This document shows, in pieces, positions 21,946 to 30,950 of a stretch of 42,556 bases of DNA. The translations under genes were made by a program, and so were the position numbers. This DNA comes from SpSt-398 sp033762195 (GTDB lineage: Bacteria > Bacteroidota > Bacteroidia > Chitinophagales > Chitinophagaceae), in assembly GCA_033762195.1 (NCBI GenBank), contig JANRLV010000096.1, positions 1-42,556 of the forward strand, read 5' to 3'. Numbering within the stretch: the stretch's first letter is position 1; each line of letters starts with the position of its first letter. The notes beneath the pieces were generated by a model. That model ran no database searches and was not told where the DNA came from. It saw nothing but the letters and a program-made list of their open reading frames with translations.

Positions 21946-24105
21946 ATGTCAGTCATTCAAACAATCAGAGACAGGGGCGCATTGATTTCAGCAATCGTGA
22001 TCGCTATTTCACTGGTAGGGTTCATCCTGATGGATGCCTTTTCCGGTCGCGGCAGCATTTTCGATGGGGAGCGATCTACCACATTGGGAACGGTGAACGG
22101 TCTGGAGATCAAGTATGCGGATTTCGAAGCCAAGTTGAAGGCACAGGAAGCACAGCAACAACAACAGGGTTATCCCATGAATGAATCATCTCGTCAGGGT
22201 TTGGTTCAGCAGTTGTGGAACCAGGAAGTGAACCGTCTTGTAATGCAGGGCGAGTTTGAAAAGCTTGGGCTCTATGTTGGTAAGAAAGAGTTGAACGATG
22301 TACTCTTTAATGATCCCGGTGAGCAGGTGATCCAACGCTTTACCGATCCTCAGACCGGTATGTATGATGCGGCCGCTTATCAGCAGCAAGTGATGCAATG
22401 GAAAAACAGCAAAGTGCCCGAAGACCAAAAGAGCTTTGAGCAGTTTTTGGCCGATCTGGAATACCAGCGATTGAATGATAAATTCAATTCACTGGTTGCC
22501 ATCTCCGCGTATTACCCCAAATGGTATCTGGAGAAACAGAATGCTGAGCGCAGCCTGCTTTCCAATGTATCGTATGTGCTGGTTCCTTATGTGACCGTTA
22601 GCGACTCTTCAGTAAAGATCAGCGATAAAGACATCAGTGATTATATCGCGAAGAATAAAGATGATTTCAAAGTAGAAGAAAGCCGCAGCATTGAGTATGT
22701 AACTTTTGATGCGGCCCCAACAGCGGGTGATAGCGCGGCGGTGTTTCAACAACTCGAACAACTCAAGCAATCTTTTGCTACCACCACCGACAACGAAGGA
22801 TTTATCAACGCCAACTACTCGGAGCTGGGATATTATAAAAGCAAAATGGCCAAGTCGGGTATTCAGGCGGGCCCTTATATTGACTCTGTGGTTAAAGTAG
22901 GTGCCGGTAATGTATATGGTCCTTTTGTGTTTGGTAATAATTATCAACTCGCAAAAGTTATCAGTCAGGCCGTTTGGCCCGACACGGTGAATGTGCGTCA
23001 TATCCTGGTTTCTACCATGGAAAATGGTCAGCAGATCCGCGATGACAGCAGCGCGAAGAAACTGGCCGATAGCATTCTTGGTCTGGTACGCAGAGGATCT
23101 AATTTTGATTCACTGGTGGCGCAGTACTCCAGCGACCAGGGCAGCAAGGCCAAGGGCGGTAAATATGAGAATGTGACCCCCGGGGGTATGGTGCCGGCCT
23201 TCAATGAATATATTTTTACCCATGGACCCAAATCCACAGATGTGGTGAAGACCGAGTTTGGATACCATGTGATCGAGGTGTTGAGCCAGAAAGGATCTTC
23301 GCCGGTATATGAAGTAGCTTATTTGACAAAGCCCATTGTGGCCAGTCGCGAAACAGATGCTTCTGCCAATAATGCGGCCAATAAGTTTGCCGGCGACAGC
23401 CGCGACCCCAAAGCCTTTACGGCTAATTGGGAAAAAGAATTAAAAGCAAAGGGAATACAGAAGGTGCCTGTAACGCTCGGGCCCCAGGATTATAATATCA
23501 TGGGACTTGGCGTATCGCGCCAGTTTGTACGCGATGTGTACGAAGCGGACCAGGGCGATGTATTGCCTCCCACCATGATCGGCGATAAATATGTAGTAGC
23601 CGTAGTAACGGCCGTCACCAAAGAAGGTACCATGTCGGTTGACCAGGCACGTGTGCGGGTAGAGCCTTTGTTGCGCAACGAGAAGAAAGCCCAGCAGATC
23701 ATTCAGAAGATCGGCAGCTACACCACCCTGGAAGAAGCTTCTACCAAGGCCGGGTTCCCGATATCAACCGCGGACAGCCTGCGGTTCTCCGGTGGCAGCA
23801 GCCAAATGAGTTATGAGACCAAATTCCTGGGTGTGTCATTCAATCCGGCCAATAATGGCAAGGTGGTGACCAAACCCATTGACGGATCACAAGGGGTATA
23901 TGTGGTTCGCGTGAATTCGCAGACCGCTACTTCGGTGGCATCCGCGAATATTGAAGATGAGCGCCGGTTTCTGCGTCAGCAGGCCATGCAGCGCATCATG
24001 GGCGGATATGGTAATTTCGGGTTTGGCATGCAAGGCGCCACACCGGCGTCCACGCTGCGTAATCTCGCGAAGATCAAGGACAACCGCCGGAAATTCAACT
24101 ACTAA
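21946..24105 (+). CDS. PpiD/SurA-like peptidyl-prolyl isomerase, membrane-anchored
   Basis: A 719-aa periplasmic foldase. The start SVIQTIRDRGALISAIVIAI and SLVGFILMDAF form a single N-terminal membrane anchor as in PpiD, with no cleavage site. A SurA_N-like chaperone domain follows (TLGTVNGLEIKYADFEAKLK, NQEVNRLVMQGEFEKLGLYV). A parvulin-type PPIase domain starts near residue 347: VNVRHILVSTMENGQQIRDD, GSNFDSLVAQYSSD, GGKYENVTPGGMVPAFNEYI and TEFGYHVIEVL. A second helical half ends in a Gly/Phe-rich GGYGNFGFGM. It assists folding of exported and outer-membrane proteins. PpiD is my best match, but SurA-like roles are possible. Confidence 0.88.
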   Translation: MSVIQTIRDRGALISAIVIAISLVGFILMDAFSGRGSIFDGERSTTLGTVNGLEIKYADFEAKLKAQEAQQQQQGYPMNESSRQGLVQQLWNQEVNRLVMQGEFEKLGLYVGKKELNDVLFNDPGEQVIQRFTDPQTGMYDAAAYQQQVMQWKNSKVPEDQKSFEQFLADLEYQRLNDKFNSLVAISAYYPKWYLEKQNAERSLLSNVSYVLVPYVTVSDSSVKISDKDISDYIAKNKDDFKVEESRSIEYVTFDAAPTAGDSAAVFQQLEQLKQSFATTTDNEGFINANYSELGYYKSKMAKSGIQAGPYIDSVVKVGAGNVYGPFVFGNNYQLAKVISQAVWPDTVNVRHILVSTMENGQQIRDDSSAKKLADSILGLVRRGSNFDSLVAQYSSDQGSKAKGGKYENVTPGGMVPAFNEYIFTHGPKSTDVVKTEFGYHVIEVLSQKGSSPVYEVAYLTKPIVASRETDASANNAANKFAGDSRDPKAFTANWEKELKAKGIQKVPVTLGPQDYNIMGLGVSRQFVRDVYEADQGDVLPPTMIGDKYVVAVVTAVTKEGTMSVDQARVRVEPLLRNEKKAQQIIQKIGSYTTLEEASTKAGFPISTADSLRFSGGSSQMSYETKFLGVSFNPANNGKVVTKPIDGSQGVYVVRVNSQTATSVASANIEDERRFLRQQAMQRIMGGYGNFGFGMQGATPASTLRNLAKIKDNRRKFNY

Positions 24106-24162
24106 AACACAGCCATTGATACGTCGGCAGCCACCTCAAACAATGTGTTGGCTGTTTTGTTA

Positions 24163-24170
24163 TACCTTTA
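24163..24170 (+). promoter_or_regulatory. -7 element (TACCTTTA) for the DUF2480 gene
   Basis: TACCTTTA with nine bases to the ATG at 24180, the same box as upstream of the S46 gene. Confidence 0.45.
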
Positions 24171-24179
24171 TACCCGATT

Positions 24180-24689
24180 ATGGCCGAAGAACTCATTAAT
24201 AAAGTAGCGGAGAGTGGTCTGGTGACCCTGGACCTGGAAACCTATTATCCCAAAGGCGAGACCATGGTGTTTGACCTGAAGGATTTTCTTTTCATGGAAC
24301 TGATCCTGAAAGAAAAGGATTTCCGCGAAAAGCTCAAGTCCCATGATTGGGAACAATACCGCGATAAGTTTGTGGCCATTGTGTGTTCGGCAGACGCCAT
24401 CATTCCCGTGTGGGCGTATATGCTGGTGGCAGCGCAGTTGCAGCCTGTGGCCAGAGAAGTGGTATTGGGTGATGAAAAAGAACTCCACAAAAAGATATTC
24501 CTCGATCGCATAGCCGCCATCAACGCCGATGATTATTTTGATAAGCGCGTGGTGGTAAAAGGCTGTGGCGAACTTCCCATTGGTGAATTTGCCTACCTCG
24601 AGATCACCAAAAAACTCCGTCCGGTTGCCAGGAGTATTATGTATGGTGAGCCTTGTAGTACGGTGCCGGTGTATAAGAAGAAGGCGTAA
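24180..24689 (+). CDS. DUF2480 family protein
   Basis: A 169-aa protein matching the Bacteroidota-specific DUF2480 family: ELINKVAESGLVTLDLETYY, DLKDFLFMELILKEKDFREK, FVAIVCSADAIIPVWAYMLV and KRVVVKGCGELPIGEFAYLE, ending RSIMYGEPCSTVPVYKK. Three cysteines are spread along the chain (CSADAIIP, KGCGE, EPCSTVP). It is cytoplasmic with no signal peptide. The function is unknown; it is broadly conserved in the phylum, so it counts as core. It ends a short plus-strand run and is followed by a 186-nt gap, with a small CCTAAG/CTTAGG hairpin near 24710-24729. Confidence 0.82.
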   Translation: MAEELINKVAESGLVTLDLETYYPKGETMVFDLKDFLFMELILKEKDFREKLKSHDWEQYRDKFVAIVCSADAIIPVWAYMLVAAQLQPVAREVVLGDEKELHKKIFLDRIAAINADDYFDKRVVVKGCGELPIGEFAYLEITKKLRPVARSIMYGEPCSTVPVYKKKA

Positions 24690-24875
24690 TTATTTTTCAT
24701 TATAACAGCCTAAGTAAAATTGCTTAGGTGTATATAAATGAAATTTATCAGTTTCGTGTTTTCAAATTCAGAAATTGATTTCTCGCAGATGATTTTAGTG
24801 TTATCACTAAAAAAAAATTTGGTGAATTGAATGTAAATGCCGGAACTTAGGCAGACCATTTACCAAACGCTGCGC

Positions 24876-26342
24876 ATGAACCTTATCCAAAAACTCCTTC
24901 TCTTCACAGTGATGTTTTCCTGCACATCACTCTATTCCCAGGATAGTTTATTACAACAAGATCTCATTTCGCTTCCCACAAAATATTTTAATAAGCTTCA
25001 GGAAAAATATGAATCATTAGGCGAATCGCTTGACAAGCGCGCTGCTAAAATGCTTAATAAGGCTCGTAAATCCGAAGAGCGCTTATTCAAACAACTTTGG
25101 AAAAAGGATTCAGCAAAAGCGAAGGAGTTGTTTGGCGATGTGCGCACGCGGTATGCGCAACTTCAATCACAGGCCAAAGAACGCGCGGCAAAGCTAACTG
25201 TGTTTTCCAAACTGTATAGTGGCCGCATAGACTCCCTCACTACATCCCTTAAGTTTTTGGAAGGAACCGATCTGGTCCCAGCTTCCATTCGCGAGAAATT
25301 GCCTAAGGGCATGGAAGGGTTATCGGCATTGCAAGGAAAACTCGACCAGGCCGAGATCATTCGAAAAGCCTTGCAGGATAGAAGAAAGGAGCTTGCCGCG
25401 GCGCTGGCCAATTCGGGTCTTGGAAAATATCTGAAGGATTTCAATAAGCAGGTTTATTATTATCAGCAGCAGGTGAATGAGTATAAGGAGATTTTAAAAG
25501 ACCCGGCGAAGTTGGAAGAAAGGATTTTTGGGTTGTTAAGCAAGATCCCAGCGTTTAAAGATTTTTTTGTCAATAACTCTCAGTTGGGACAACTGTTCAG
25601 TCTGCCCGGAGCAACCGCACCGCCGGGCAGTCAAAGCGGAGGATCTCTTGGTCTTCAAACCCGCGCCTCGGTGATGCAAGACCTGCAAACGCGATTTGGC
25701 AGTGGGCCCCAGGTACAACAAGCCATGCAGCAAAACCTTCAATCAGCGCAATCACAACTGAACCAATTGAAGGATAAAGTTAATCAATACCTGCCTCAGG
25801 GTGGTAGTAGCGATAGTGAACTCCCCGATTTCAAACCCAATAACCAGCGGACGAAGGGATTTTGGAAGAGGCTGGAGCTGGGTACGAATTTTCAGAATCA
25901 AAAGCGCAACAGCTTACTTCCGGTGACCAGTGACCTTGGTTTCTCTCTAGGGTACCGCCTTAACGAACGGAGCATAATCGGTATCGGGGCCTCTTACAAA
26001 CTTGGATGGGGAGAGAGTATTCAAAAAATTCGTCTCAGTCATCAGGGTGCCGGATTGAGAAGTTTTATTGACTGGAAGATCAAGGGCAGCTTCTATCTCA
26101 GTGGTGGGTACGAGTTAAACTATCAACCGGCATTGCGAAATGTAACACTTACTAATCCTTCGGGAACCGGTGTTGAGGCCAGAGTACGATCTGAGAGCGG
26201 ACTGTTGGGGATATCAAAGATCGTTTCATTGAACAGCAAGCTGTTTAGGAAAACGAGGGTGCAGGTGTTGTGGGATTTTTTGAGTGGAAAACAGATGCCG
26301 AGAGCGCAACCATTGATATTTCGAATAGGATACACGTTTTAA
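24876..26342 (+). CDS. Coiled-coil outer-membrane beta-barrel-like protein of the RHS operon
   Basis: A 488-aa exported protein with signal peptide MNLIQKLLLFTVMFSCTSLYSQ-like (about 22 residues). Residues ~25-330 are charged, Gln/Lys/Leu-rich helices likely to form a coiled coil (for example NKARKSEERLFKQLWKKD). From ~345 the sequence alternates like a beta-barrel (GFSLGYRLNERSIIGIGASY, GSFYLSGGYELNYQPAL) and ends in FRIGYTF with the terminal aromatic of outer-membrane proteins. I do not know a named family. It is ten bases upstream of the first RHS gene, so it may display or export the RHS proteins. The ATG at 24876 is preferred to one 39 nt upstream because it starts the signal peptide. 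Confidence 0.65.
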   Translation: MNLIQKLLLFTVMFSCTSLYSQDSLLQQDLISLPTKYFNKLQEKYESLGESLDKRAAKMLNKARKSEERLFKQLWKKDSAKAKELFGDVRTRYAQLQSQAKERAAKLTVFSKLYSGRIDSLTTSLKFLEGTDLVPASIREKLPKGMEGLSALQGKLDQAEIIRKALQDRRKELAAALANSGLGKYLKDFNKQVYYYQQQVNEYKEILKDPAKLEERIFGLLSKIPAFKDFFVNNSQLGQLFSLPGATAPPGSQSGGSLGLQTRASVMQDLQTRFGSGPQVQQAMQQNLQSAQSQLNQLKDKVNQYLPQGGSSDSELPDFKPNNQRTKGFWKRLELGTNFQNQKRNSLLPVTSDLGFSLGYRLNERSIIGIGASYKLGWGESIQKIRLSHQGAGLRSFIDWKIKGSFYLSGGYELNYQPALRNVTLTNPSGTGVEARVRSESGLLGISKIVSLNSKLFRKTRVQVLWDFLSGKQMPRAQPLIFRIGYTF

Positions 26343-26352
26343 ATTATTTCTT

Positions 26353-29300
26353 ATGAAGATTTTAGAGTTCATAAAAAGAACAAGCTTATTACTTTCTGGA
26401 ATTCTCTTCCTTTCGAATTTGTTTTCTCAATCGATTTACCCCCCAAAAATTCAAAGCCCCAATGCGGGGAGTTTGGGAGTATATGGAGAAACCCAAATGA
26501 ACCTATTTACAGGAACTCCAAATATTTCTATCCCGATCTATACCTTAGCATATGGCAACATCTCCATGCCAATTACTTTACGGTATAACCCCGCATCCGT
26601 AAAACCCGCACAACAACCCGGATGGGTCGGAAGTGGTTGGATGCTGGATTGTGGTGGTGCTATTACTCGGCAAAAACACGGAAAAGTTGATGAATGGTTT
26701 GTTAATAATTATGATGGACAGAACCCGGATGCGATGGCTATAAAATCGTATTACCCTTTCCCGTCTTCAAGTGCTTTGGCTAATTCTACTTTTGGCAGCC
26801 AATTAGCAAATCTTCCAAATGTTTGGAGTTCGCCGGCACAACTGAGAACAGATTTTGAAGTAAATACCTTTGCCATTCAGTATTCGCCGCTTCTTGGTTA
26901 TACCTACCTATCCTTGCCAGCTTTTGACCCTGAAGCAGATGAGTTTAGCTTCAATGTTTTGGGATATAGTGGAAAATTCTATTATGAGGGGTCACAGGGT
27001 TGGAAGGTGGTATGTGATCAAAATGTGAAAGTTGAGTTGAATTACCTCTTTACGCCTACTGAGGTCGTAAATGGGGTTTCTGAACATGTGAACAATTCCT
27101 CTTATAATGGTTGCTTGACACTAAGCCCCAGCAATTCATACCAGTCAAGAATGTTTGGTTCGTTTACACTCACACTCCCGGATGGAACAAAATGCATCTT
27201 TGGAGGGAAACAGCCTTTTACACCACCCCCTGGGTATTTCGGATCAGGAGATTCACCTGTTGCAGTTGAGTTTTCGTCAACACGTGGGTTGGCAACTGAT
27301 GAGAACAGTCAGGACCTTGTTTTTGAGATAAACACCTGGTACCTGAAAAAAATTATTGATATATCCGGAAACGAGTTCAATTTTAGGTATGAGAAAAGAT
27401 ACCCAACTGCCAGTAAATCATATCAAGTCGATACAACTTCAGGCGTCGCATATTTTGTATCGGGCAATAAAACCTTCTATGGCGGCGCGGGCTACAATCG
27501 ATATGTTTTGTCCGAAATAATGCAATGGCCGGCCTATCTAACGCAAATTTCAAGCCCCAATGAGATAGTTAATTTCAAGATTTCAAACGCTTCTTGCCAT
27601 CTATATACAACTAAGCAACTTAAATATGCCAACTTCTCGGATGACAATGTTCTTAATAACGCGACCGTATTGCAGGGGGCTCTTTTAGGGTCAAATTGTA
27701 CCCCGGACCCAGATGTATTTATCAATAATATTAAATGGCAGAAACTCGATTCTATAACCATCACTGACAACCCCGGTTCTGTCGGCTTGTATCAAAACCA
27801 ACCAAAAGTTTCGAATAAATATTTGTTCAACTATTCAAACACTTCCAACCAACGATTAATGCTTGGGAGCCTAAGTAGAATAGGAAAGTCTGGAGGTGCC
27901 GGAGCCGTGTACCAATTCGAGTACAATAGTGATTTCCGTACACAAAGCTCTGATTTGAATGCTGACGGTAATTATACGGATCATTGGGGTTACTATAACG
28001 GCATAGATTTGCCTTTAGACTTTCAGAGCATTCATGCTGCTAGAGTCCCTGTTCCCACTGTTTCTACTACTGAACTGTTGAAAAAGATAATCTACCCAAC
28101 TGGTGGGGCAGACCTATTTACTTGGGAATCGAATGATTATTCTCAGATTGTATCAATTGACAGACAAAGTCTGGTTAACTGGAGTAATGGAGTATTAGGA
28201 GATTTTACACTGACTGGCTTTGGTGGCGGAAACAGGATTTCGGAGATAAAAGGCATAGCTTCAGATGGAACAACCGTATTGACTCATAAAAGGTACATTT
28301 ACAAAAATGGGTATTCAAATGGAGTCAATTTAAATGCGCTTACATCAAGCGGGGTATTAAATGGTGCTCCTGTATATTCCTACTATTATTCTGGGTTAGC
28401 TGGGGTCGAAGGAGTTTATTCTTTTTCCGGCTCAACAAGAACGCTATATACTGGGTCAAATTATGGGTATACCGGGCACGGATCGCCCATTGGATACAAA
28501 GAAGTAACTGAGTTAAATTTGGATGGGTCTTACACTAAATACCACTATACAAATTATGATGTTGATTTGAACGGTGTTTCTCATTTTGATATTAATCCCT
28601 TGGGTACTATTGGTTGGAATTCGCAATCTGGATTAGTTCAGAATTATTTCCCAATGTCTACCCTCGAAAATGAAAGAGGTAAATTGACTGGAGAGTTTAA
28701 CTATCGAAACGACAATGTTCTTTTACAAAAAACAAATATTACTTATAGAAACGATGTTTCTCGTTTTAATAATTATATAAATCTTATTGAGAAAAGAAAT
28801 GAGTTTGGTGTGCCCATTACATTTATGCAAGGCGCAAACATTATCATTCCCGCTGATCGTGTTACTTTAGCTTCAGCGAGAAAGGTGTTTACCTATTCCT
28901 ACTATCCAATTGAAAAAAAGGTAACCACATATGATCAACAAGGAGCTAATCCAATTGTTGTCACTGAAAATTACACAAATTACAATTCATCAAATCTATT
29001 GGTAAGTAAAACAACGGTTGATAGTAAGGGTAACACTATTGCAACATCATACAAATACCCGACCGACTATACAAGTACACCTTATACAACAATGGTTGCA
29101 AAGAATATTATTTCTCCTGTTGTGCAGAGCACCGTGACCAATAATCTTTCACCTATATCTCAGATTACGCAAAATTATTCTGAGCCCTATACAGGTGTAT
29201 TTGCCCCCCAGAACATTGAAGTGAAAGTGGGGAGTAATGCCCCGTATACACGAGAGGAGGTGACCTTGTTTGATCCACAAGGGAAGGTATTAGAGATACA

Positions 29301-30492
29301 AAAACCCAATGATGTTAAGGAGGCATATATCTGGGGTGTTAATTCAAATATAGTCCTGGCAAGGGTTATTGGAGCAGGGTATAACGATGCTGTGGCTTTA
29401 ATTGATCAATTGGTTGTGAATAGGGCCGGGTTTTCATATAGTCCGGTAAATGATGAGATAGTCCGGGCAGAGCTAAACAAGTTGCGTACAGGGTTGCCGA
29501 ACGCTCTGGTTACAACTTACACTTATGCCATAGGAATAGGAATTACTTCTGAGACAGATCCAAACGGAAGGACAATTTTCTATGATTTTGATGAGTATAA
29601 CCGATTATCGATAATACGAGATGAGAATAAGAATGTACTAAAACGTATTTGTTATAATTATGCTAACCAGCCTGAAAGTTGTGCCATTTGGGGGAATCTG
29701 GTAAGCTCTCAGAGCTTCACAAAATCGAATTGCAGTGCTGATTATGCGGGAACTACAGGCGTTTATACGGTGCCAGAGGGGACTTATTATTCTTCCCTAA
29801 GCCAGGCTGATGCAAATGCAATGGCCGCACAAGATATTAGTTTGAACGGCCAAACCTATGTTGATAATAACCCGGCAAGCGGAGCGGTCTGTATACCTCG
29901 AGTCAAATCAGTAAACACCACCACACTTCCCTATACCGTTACATTCACAAATACAAGCACAGGTGCTGTTTTTTCTTTCACAGCAAGTTTGTCATCAACA
30001 CCAACCAATATAGGCCAGGTCCCGTCCGGAAACTATACCATTCAGTTTGTTCCCTATTATACCCAGACAGCACAGGCGACGGTCAATGGTACAACCCAAA
30101 CGGGATCAACTATTACATTTTCAAATATTAGTATTAATGCGCCGTTAACCGTAACAATTGCACCCTATTCAGGGGGACCGTGCTCATTTACAATGAATTC
30201 AGGATATACCAGTCCCTCTAGTAATATTACGAATAATGGATCGAGCGTTTCTTTTTACCTTGTATTTTACTCGTCAAGTTCAATAGTTCAAGGAACATCG
30301 TACCAGGTGGCAACAATAAATGGTTCTTGCAGGCCTTCCGTGACACGCACCATTAATACAACAGCCGGAGGAAGAAATTGGACGATTACTATTTATCCTG
30401 ACGGTAGAGTGTTTTGGCAAATGGCCTATGGGTCCGCTACCCTGAATCCATATACAACAATATCAACCAGCACTTTGACCTATAATCTGTAA
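26353..30492 (+). CDS. Large secreted RHS/YD-repeat protein with DUF5977-like region, no core/toxin tip
   Basis: A 1379-aa exported protein (signal peptide ending SGILFLSNLFSQ). The N-terminus has the RHS-shell opening of Bacteroidota: PNAGSLGVYGETQMNLFTGT, PISIPIYTLAYG-like and PGWVGSGWMLDCGGAITR. YD-type repeats run through the middle (DPNGRTIFYDFDEYNRLSII). A DUF5977-like segment lies near residues 1118-1180 (SADYAGTTGVYTVPEGTYYS, SQADANAMAAQDI, GQTYVD). The last 200 residues are Thr/Ser-rich and beta-like, with PDGRVFWQMAYGS. It has no RHS-associated core and no C-terminal toxin, so it is probably a structural or delivery partner for the second RHS protein. It is three bases upstream of the small secreted protein gene. 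Confidence 0.82.
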   Translation: MKILEFIKRTSLLLSGILFLSNLFSQSIYPPKIQSPNAGSLGVYGETQMNLFTGTPNISIPIYTLAYGNISMPITLRYNPASVKPAQQPGWVGSGWMLDCGGAITRQKHGKVDEWFVNNYDGQNPDAMAIKSYYPFPSSSALANSTFGSQLANLPNVWSSPAQLRTDFEVNTFAIQYSPLLGYTYLSLPAFDPEADEFSFNVLGYSGKFYYEGSQGWKVVCDQNVKVELNYLFTPTEVVNGVSEHVNNSSYNGCLTLSPSNSYQSRMFGSFTLTLPDGTKCIFGGKQPFTPPPGYFGSGDSPVAVEFSSTRGLATDENSQDLVFEINTWYLKKIIDISGNEFNFRYEKRYPTASKSYQVDTTSGVAYFVSGNKTFYGGAGYNRYVLSEIMQWPAYLTQISSPNEIVNFKISNASCHLYTTKQLKYANFSDDNVLNNATVLQGALLGSNCTPDPDVFINNIKWQKLDSITITDNPGSVGLYQNQPKVSNKYLFNYSNTSNQRLMLGSLSRIGKSGGAGAVYQFEYNSDFRTQSSDLNADGNYTDHWGYYNGIDLPLDFQSIHAARVPVPTVSTTELLKKIIYPTGGADLFTWESNDYSQIVSIDRQSLVNWSNGVLGDFTLTGFGGGNRISEIKGIASDGTTVLTHKRYIYKNGYSNGVNLNALTSSGVLNGAPVYSYYYSGLAGVEGVYSFSGSTRTLYTGSNYGYTGHGSPIGYKEVTELNLDGSYTKYHYTNYDVDLNGVSHFDINPLGTIGWNSQSGLVQNYFPMSTLENERGKLTGEFNYRNDNVLLQKTNITYRNDVSRFNNYINLIEKRNEFGVPITFMQGANIIIPADRVTLASARKVFTYSYYPIEKKVTTYDQQGANPIVVTENYTNYNSSNLLVSKTTVDSKGNTIATSYKYPTDYTSTPYTTMVAKNIISPVVQSTVTNNLSPISQITQNYSEPYTGVFAPQNIEVKVGSNAPYTREEVTLFDPQGKVLEIQKPNDVKEAYIWGVNSNIVLARVIGAGYNDAVALIDQLVVNRAGFSYSPVNDEIVRAELNKLRTGLPNALVTTYTYAIGIGITSETDPNGRTIFYDFDEYNRLSIIRDENKNVLKRICYNYANQPESCAIWGNLVSSQSFTKSNCSADYAGTTGVYTVPEGTYYSSLSQADANAMAAQDISLNGQTYVDNNPASGAVCIPRVKSVNTTTLPYTVTFTNTSTGAVFSFTASLSSTPTNIGQVPSGNYTIQFVPYYTQTAQATVNGTTQTGSTITFSNISINAPLTVTIAPYSGGPCSFTMNSGYTSPSSNITNNGSSVSFYLVFYSSSSIVQGTSYQVATINGSCRPSVTRTINTTAGGRNWTITIYPDGRVFWQMAYGSATLNPYTTISTSTLTYNL

Positions 30493-30494
30493 AA

Positions 30495-30923
30495 ATGAAA
30501 AGAGCAAGATATTTACGAAAAGCCCTTGTTGCTGCATTTCTGGTTTTGAGCTTTGAAGCCGACGCCCAGTCTGATTCGATTGCACTTAATAGTGCGGATA
30601 CTTCGCAGTTTTCGCCCAACCAGCAAGGGAATTGGAGAATTTACAATGCCTTCTTCCTTGACCTTGGGGCTGATAGCGTACAGTTGGAATTAATTCTAAG
30701 ACAAGACCAGACCCTGGATTGGGGCGCAGAACACTATATAGGAAGGATCAAAAATCCAAGCTATGTTCCTCAATCAGAGCAGTCGCTATCATTTGTGCTG
30801 GTCAATAACACCTATTCTGTTCGAATTGACAGTATCGGTAAATGTTATTTAAAGCAGTTGAGCGGGGCGCCTCCAGTAGAGGCTATTGTAGTTGTTCCTG
30901 TTCGAATAAATTTTCATAAATAG
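30495..30923 (+). CDS. Small secreted protein between the two RHS genes
   Basis: A 142-aa protein with signal peptide ALVAAFLVLSFEADAQ. The mature part is predicted beta-rich (QLELILRQDQTLDWGAEHYI, SLSFVLVNNTYSVRIDSIGK) and ends VVVPVRINFHK. No family is recognised. It lies three bases after the first RHS gene and 27 bases before the second, so it belongs to the operon and may bind or cap one of the RHS shells. That role is inferred from position only. Confidence 0.65.
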   Translation: MKRARYLRKALVAAFLVLSFEADAQSDSIALNSADTSQFSPNQQGNWRIYNAFFLDLGADSVQLELILRQDQTLDWGAEHYIGRIKNPSYVPQSEQSLSFVLVNNTYSVRIDSIGKCYLKQLSGAPPVEAIVVVPVRINFHK

Positions 30924-30950
30924 GTTTTTTCAACGAAAAACTAATTTACA

